This document shows, piece after piece, positions 46,090-49,268 of a stretch of 49,268 bases of DNA. The translations under genes were made by a program, and so were the position numbers. Origin of the DNA: Prevotellaceae bacterium (GTDB lineage: Bacteria > Bacteroidota > Bacteroidia > Bacteroidales > Bacteroidaceae); assembly GCA_028726625.1 (NCBI GenBank), contig JAQYPT010000086.1:1-49268 (forward strand), given 5' to 3'. How positions within the stretch are numbered: the first letter of the stretch is position 1; each line of letters starts with the position of its first letter. Below the pieces are notes generated by a model, which was given only the letters and a program-made list of their open reading frames with translations, had not been told where the DNA came from and did no database searches.

Positions 46090-47571
46090 TTATTCCTTGA
46101 ATGGGAGCGGTTTGCCAATGCTGCCGTTCGGCACTTGTATCTTCAAAAGGTTGCAAATGGTGGGTGCAATGTCGTTGATGGTTGCTTCGTAACCGCTTCT
46201 GCCATGTGGAATTCCCCAGCCGTATAGCACAAATGGGATGTGCGAATCGTAGGGATTCCATACCCCGTGCGTGGTTCCTTGGTGAGGAGCCGTGCCTGCA
46301 TGTTCGTAATGAGCGGGCGAAAGTACAACCTCCATGTCGCCGCTTCTCTGGGCGTTATACCCATTGCGCATCATGTTTTTCAGGCGGGCGGGCATGGGAA
46401 GACTCTCCATATTCTCGTAATCAACCACGAATTCAATCTTAGTGTCTTGTTTCAAGAACACTGCAATCTCGTCTTTTACTTTTTGGATATCAAGGTTCGA
46501 TTGGCCAATCGTTTCATGGTCAAGATAGATACGGTATTCGATGTAGTCTTTAACTAATGGCTTGGCCACCCCGAATTTGGCCGTGAGGTGTTCGTTGAGA
46601 GCCTTCATGGTTGCGCGGGCATCCCATGTTCCAGCCTGAATCCTGTGTGCGCGGAGGTAATCTGTGTTATGCGAAGCTCCGTGATCGGCCGTGAGGAACA
46701 GCAGATAGTTGCCTTTTCCCACCCTTTCGTCCAACTTATTGAGCAGTTTGCCCAACTCCTTGTCCAGGTTAAGGTATATCGCATCGGTTTGTTTACTTCT
46801 CACTCCGTATTTGTGACCCACATAGTCGGTCGATGAAAAACTCATGGCCAGGAAGTCGGTTTCATCGCCTTGCCCCAGTTTTTCGTTGTCCAAAACCTCC
46901 ATGGCCAGACGCACCAAGATGGAATTTCCTTCCGGATCGGTGCGTACGTCACGTTTGATGATGTCGTAATTCTTCTTATTGAAGGCTTTCAACCATGCCG
47001 GAAGATCATTCATGTAGTAAGTGCTGGTGATGAAAGAGCCAGCCGATACATCCATCCAATAGGCCGCATTGGCCGTATGTCCGCCTGGCATGATGGCACT
47101 ACGGTCTTTGATGGAAATAGCAATGGTGCGCGACCTGAAATCGTTGGCCAATCGTAAAGCGTCGGTCATGGTTGTCACTTTGAGGTTGCGAGGCGACATC
47201 TTGCCAGCCTTCGACTGGCTTCCTACGCTGCTGACGGTGTTGTCTTCGGCGCAATAAACACGCTGGCCTTTGATGTAAAAGTTGTTACCGGCAATGCCAG
47301 AGATGGCTGGCACCGAGCCTGTATAAACGTGTGTATGGCCTGCGCAGGTAACGGTGGGGGTGTAATTGATGTTGAGGTTGTCGAAACTGAAGCCGCCATT
47401 GATGAGTCGGTTGAAGCCATCTTGCCCAAATCTGCTTTCATAATAAGGCAGATAGTCCCACCTCATTTGGTCTACGATGATGCCAACTACTAGTTTTGGT
47501 TTCTTGGGTTGAGCCATCACGAGGAGTGATGAGCATACCAAGAACGTGCAAAGTGTAAAAAACTTTTTCAT
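46090..47571 (-). CDS. pafA: PafA-type alkaline phosphatase, secreted
   Basis: A 493-residue alkaline phosphatase superfamily enzyme with signal peptide MKKFFTLCTFLVCSSLLVMAQ. Metal ligand Asp34 is in IIVDQMRWDY. The nucleophile is Thr75 in TPTVTCAGHTHVYTG. Asn96 is in IAGNNFY. The K-x-R pair at 155-157 (IKDRSAI) matches the Lys/Arg of Elizabethkingia PafA. Further metal sites are SSTDYVGHKYG, TADHG and GTTHGVW. PafA is a broad phosphomonoesterase known to be expressed regardless of phosphate supply in Flavobacterium and Elizabethkingia. It should act in the periplasm or outside, releasing phosphate that the convergent PiT transporter can import. Confidence 0.93.
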   Translation of the reverse strand: MKKFFTLCTFLVCSSLLVMAQPKKPKLVVGIIVDQMRWDYLPYYESRFGQDGFNRLINGGFSFDNLNINYTPTVTCAGHTHVYTGSVPAISGIAGNNFYIKGQRVYCAEDNTVSSVGSQSKAGKMSPRNLKVTTMTDALRLANDFRSRTIAISIKDRSAIMPGGHTANAAYWMDVSAGSFITSTYYMNDLPAWLKAFNKKNYDIIKRDVRTDPEGNSILVRLAMEVLDNEKLGQGDETDFLAMSFSSTDYVGHKYGVRSKQTDAIYLNLDKELGKLLNKLDERVGKGNYLLFLTADHGASHNTDYLRAHRIQAGTWDARATMKALNEHLTAKFGVAKPLVKDYIEYRIYLDHETIGQSNLDIQKVKDEIAVFLKQDTKIEFVVDYENMESLPMPARLKNMMRNGYNAQRSGDMEVVLSPAHYEHAGTAPHQGTTHGVWNPYDSHIPFVLYGWGIPHGRSGYEATINDIAPTICNLLKIQVPNGSIGKPLPFKE

Positions 47572-47599
47572 TTCTTTCTATTGTTTTGCTGTGATACTG

Positions 47600-47607
47600 C
47601 AAAGTTA
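47600..47607 (-). promoter_or_regulatory. -7 element of the pafA promoter
   Basis: TAACTTTG on the minus strand lies 28 nt before the pafA ATG. A TTTG at 47622-47625 is closer than the usual -33 spacing. Confidence 0.5.
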
Positions 47608-47671
47608 CAATATTCTTTTTACAAAGCCATGTGCATAGCATTACAAAGTAAAGATGACTTGTCGCCAAAGG

Positions 47672-48478
47672 TTAGTCATGCTTGAGGCGTCTGTTGGGTT
47701 CTTTGCTTTCAATCCAACTCCTTAGGAGCCACAGGGCATTGTTGTATGCGCTTTGGCTAATCTTGCGCGTGGGGAAATCCATTTTGACACCGATGCTGAA
47801 GGCTGTCTTGAACTTTTCGGCCTCGTAAAGACTGGGTTGTCCCGTAAAAGGACCGTTGATAAATCGCATATTTGCGCGTTGGTGTCCCCCTAAACCAAAG
47901 CGGTAGTCCCAGTCGAGGCAGAGCGAAACGGTGCTGAAAAGGTGAATGTCAACGCCCAGCTGTGGTATAATACTCAAGGCTGGACATTGTACATCGTGCT
48001 CCATATAGAGAGTTGTACCAGGGTAACCTTCGGTGACCGCATAATTGCCTTTGCCCTGTGAGCGGCTAAGGTTGAGAAAATTGGTTTGAAGGGAGGCGCC
48101 AACGTGCGGCTGGATGATCCATTTCTTGGGAAAAAAGTAATATTTTGCTCCAGCGGTGAGGCCCATTGTATTAATCTTTTTCAGTCCAATTCCGCTGGAA
48201 AAGCCGGTCAAAAGTCCGGCTTGTTCAAAGTACACACCTCCTGTTAAAGCCAGTCTTTGAGTGAGAAAATAATCACCGCTGAGTGAAAATAGGTTCCCTT
48301 CGTTGTCATTGGGAACATAGAAGGGTTGCTTTTCCGGCGAATTGTCCCCTACGGAAGTCTTGCCCATTCCCAGTTGTAATCCCCATTGTTTAGGGGCGTC
48401 GTCATCACTTGCCGCTTTTATCTGTAACGAATAAAAAGCGACCATTGTTAAAATCAAGATGAAATATTGTTTTTTCAT
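47672..48478 (-). CDS. Outer membrane beta-barrel protein, unknown function
   Basis: A 268-residue protein with signal peptide MKKQYFILILTMVAFYSLQIKA. Beta-strand-like segments with alternating hydrophobic residues follow: KQWGLQLGMGKTSV, LFSLSGDYFLTQRLALTGGVYFEQ, MGLTAGAKYYFFPKKWIIQPHVGASLQ, VDIHLFSTVSLCLDWDYRFGLGG and FKTAFSIGVKMDFP. The final 30 residues are charged and lack the usual terminal aromatic. It resembles porin-like barrels in Bacteroidetes, but I recognise no named family. TACATTTG at 48508-48515 is a good -7 element. The gene is separated from pafA by 100 nt and that gene's own promoter. Confidence 0.8.
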   Translation of the reverse strand: MKKQYFILILTMVAFYSLQIKAASDDDAPKQWGLQLGMGKTSVGDNSPEKQPFYVPNDNEGNLFSLSGDYFLTQRLALTGGVYFEQAGLLTGFSSGIGLKKINTMGLTAGAKYYFFPKKWIIQPHVGASLQTNFLNLSRSQGKGNYAVTEGYPGTTLYMEHDVQCPALSIIPQLGVDIHLFSTVSLCLDWDYRFGLGGHQRANMRFINGPFTGQPSLYEAEKFKTAFSIGVKMDFPTRKISQSAYNNALWLLRSWIESKEPNRRLKHD

Positions 48479-48507
48479 TTGTCGAAACTTGTTGAAATAA
48501 ATGTGTG

Positions 48508-48515
48508 CAAATGTA
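48508..48515 (-). promoter_or_regulatory. -7 element of the barrel-protein promoter
   Basis: TACATTTG on the minus strand lies 29 nt before the ATG at 48478. Confidence 0.5.
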
Positions 48516-48613
48516 AATAAAAAGCGGAAAAGTAAATGGCTGTTTCATCTGCTTTTTATGCTTTTTAACAGATTTAGGAAATTACTACTGAGCCTTTATC
48601 ACGGGCAGGGGGC

Positions 48614-48646
48614 AAAAAAATATCATAACTCCGTGGAGCTATGATA
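48614..48646 (-). terminator. Terminator of tRNA-Asp
   Basis: On the minus strand TATCATAGCTCC and GGAGTTATGATA (arms 48635-48646 and 48621-48632) form a 12-bp stem with one wobble and a 2-nt loop, followed by seven T residues. Confidence 0.85.
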
Positions 48647-48693
48647 CTGATGTGTTGTTAAAACCATTCAGACTTGATGTCTAAACTATTTGT

Positions 48694-48770
48694 TGGCGGT
48701 GCGTACGAGACTCGAACTCGTGACCTCCTGCGTGACAGGCAGGCATTCTAACCAACTGAACTAACGCACC
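48694..48770 (-). tRNA. tRNA-Asp (anticodon GTC), CCA encoded
   Basis: The minus strand gives acceptor GGTGCGT/ACGCACC, D stem, anticodon loop CTGTCAC (GTC), T loop TTCGAGT, discriminator G and an encoded CCA (48694-48696). Confidence 0.96.
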
Positions 48771-48802
48771 TCAACAAATGCTGTCATTTCTGTTTGCGGA
48801 TG

Positions 48803-48835
48803 CAAAGGTAATGCTTTTAATTGAAAAGTGACAAA
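48803..48835 (-). promoter_or_regulatory. Promoter of tRNA-Asp
   Basis: TACCTTTG on the minus strand (48803-48810) with TTTG 21 nt upstream (48832-48835). Confidence 0.65.
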
Positions 48836-48891
48836 CAGATGTCAAGAATCATTCGCAATTAATATATATTAACATATCGCCTTGCCTAATT

Positions 48892-49268
48892 TTATTGCAG
48901 CACTGTGAATTCTGCACAGGTGGCAAAGTCCTGTCCATCTTGTGAGCTAAGTGCGGTAAAACGCACATATCGTACCTTAACAGGTTTGCTGAACAGTACG
49001 CGTTGTTGCTTCATACCATTCTCAAAGTTACCTTCTGCAACGGCCTTGCTCCAGCTTTTGCCGTCATCACTCACCTGCACGCGGTAGTTCTTGATGCGGC
49101 CGTTTGACGAATCCTGACGTGGTAAATAGGTAAAGCCTTTGAGTATCTTGGACGATCCGCAATCCAAATCGAACCAATGAGGATAGTTGGCCACCGTAAC
49201 ACTGTACATGGTGTGCCAGTAGGTGCGGGGATTCCCATCGACAAGGTGGCTGGCATCCCCCTCTCCAC
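48892..49268 (-). CDS. C-terminal F5/8 type C (discoidin) domain of a protein cut by the window edge
   Basis: The frame is open to the right edge, so only the last 125 residues are visible. They read GEGDASHLVDGNPRTYWHT, then YPHWFDLDCGSSKILKGFTYLPRQ, IKNYRVQVSDDGKSW, and RYVRFTA near the end, the core pattern of an F5/8 type C carbohydrate-binding module. Such modules often end secreted glycosidases in Bacteroidetes, such as fucosidases, hexosaminidases or galactosidases. The catalytic part lies outside the window, so the activity is unknown. Confidence 0.88.
   Translation of the reverse strand, partial: GEGDASHLVDGNPRTYWHTMYSVTVANYPHWFDLDCGSSKILKGFTYLPRQDSSNGRIKNYRVQVSDDGKSWSKAVAEGNFENGMKQQRVLFSKPVKVRYVRFTALSSQDGQDFATCAEFTVLQ

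Noticed and set aside
1..49268. Insertion sequences, prophage or plasmid genes
   Set aside because: No transposase, integrase, phage or replication gene was seen on either strand.

Overview
The window looks like chromosome from a member of the Bacteroidales, most likely Prevotella in the broad sense. The evidence is a SusC/SusD pair, type IX secretion genes (porW, porX), an interpain-like C10 protease, a PafA phosphatase, and repeated use of the Bacteroidetes promoter form TTTG-N19/20-TAnnTTTG. No insertion sequence, phage, plasmid or CRISPR gene is visible. Gene order and composition look like core chromosome. Family calls come from recognised motifs; no database was searched.

Layout. 0-5.1 kb: a SusC-like receptor cut by the left edge, its SusD partner, and a terminator. 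5.3-5.4 kb: tRNA-Pro on the minus strand. 5.5-14.6 kb: an M43-type metalloprotease lipoprotein, then a tight plus-strand run of aroA, a small Cys-rich membrane protein, a zinc/manganese-type ABC permease, porW, porX and tsaE. 14.8-21.7 kb: a DUF4153 membrane protein, a GSCFA protein, an alkyltransferase (ogt), a divergent GH92 protein and a small outer-membrane barrel. 22-25.5 kb: a urea transporter followed by a C10 protease with a probable T9SS C-terminal signal. 25.6-26.9 kb: luxS and mtnN, the two detoxification steps for S-adenosylhomocysteine. 27-33.7 kb: a YfhO-like membrane protein, an ABC-F ATPase and an M13 peptidase. 34.3-43.2 kb: a minus-strand run of cysE, an rlmL-like methyltransferase, a DPP IV-type peptidase, purD, an unknown membrane protein, a YqaA-like protein, and the binding protein and ATPase of a zinc-type ABC transporter. 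43.4-49.3 kb: a PiT phosphate transporter, PafA phosphatase, a barrel protein, tRNA-Asp, and the C-terminal end of a protein with an F5/8 type C domain.

Themes. Peptide and glycan scavenging (C10, M13, M43 and S9 peptidases, GH92, SusCD) sits alongside T9SS components, and the C10 protease is a plausible T9SS cargo. The ABC permease lies 25 kb from the only matching ATPase and binding protein in view, which suggests a split transporter. Phosphate release (PafA) and uptake (PiT) are convergent neighbours.

The least explained signals are non-coding. Three intergenic arrays (21.76, 33.98 and 45.85 kb) each contain four 22-nt units built on an imperfect 19-bp palindrome close to CCAAACTCA-N-TGAGTTTGG, spaced about 12 kb apart and on the same strand. 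Separately, an octamer repeat (YAACTYGT-like) lies in the sense direction directly before the start codons of luxS and the M13 peptidase gene. At luxS, an opposing copy at the end of mtnN could form a long intercistronic hairpin.
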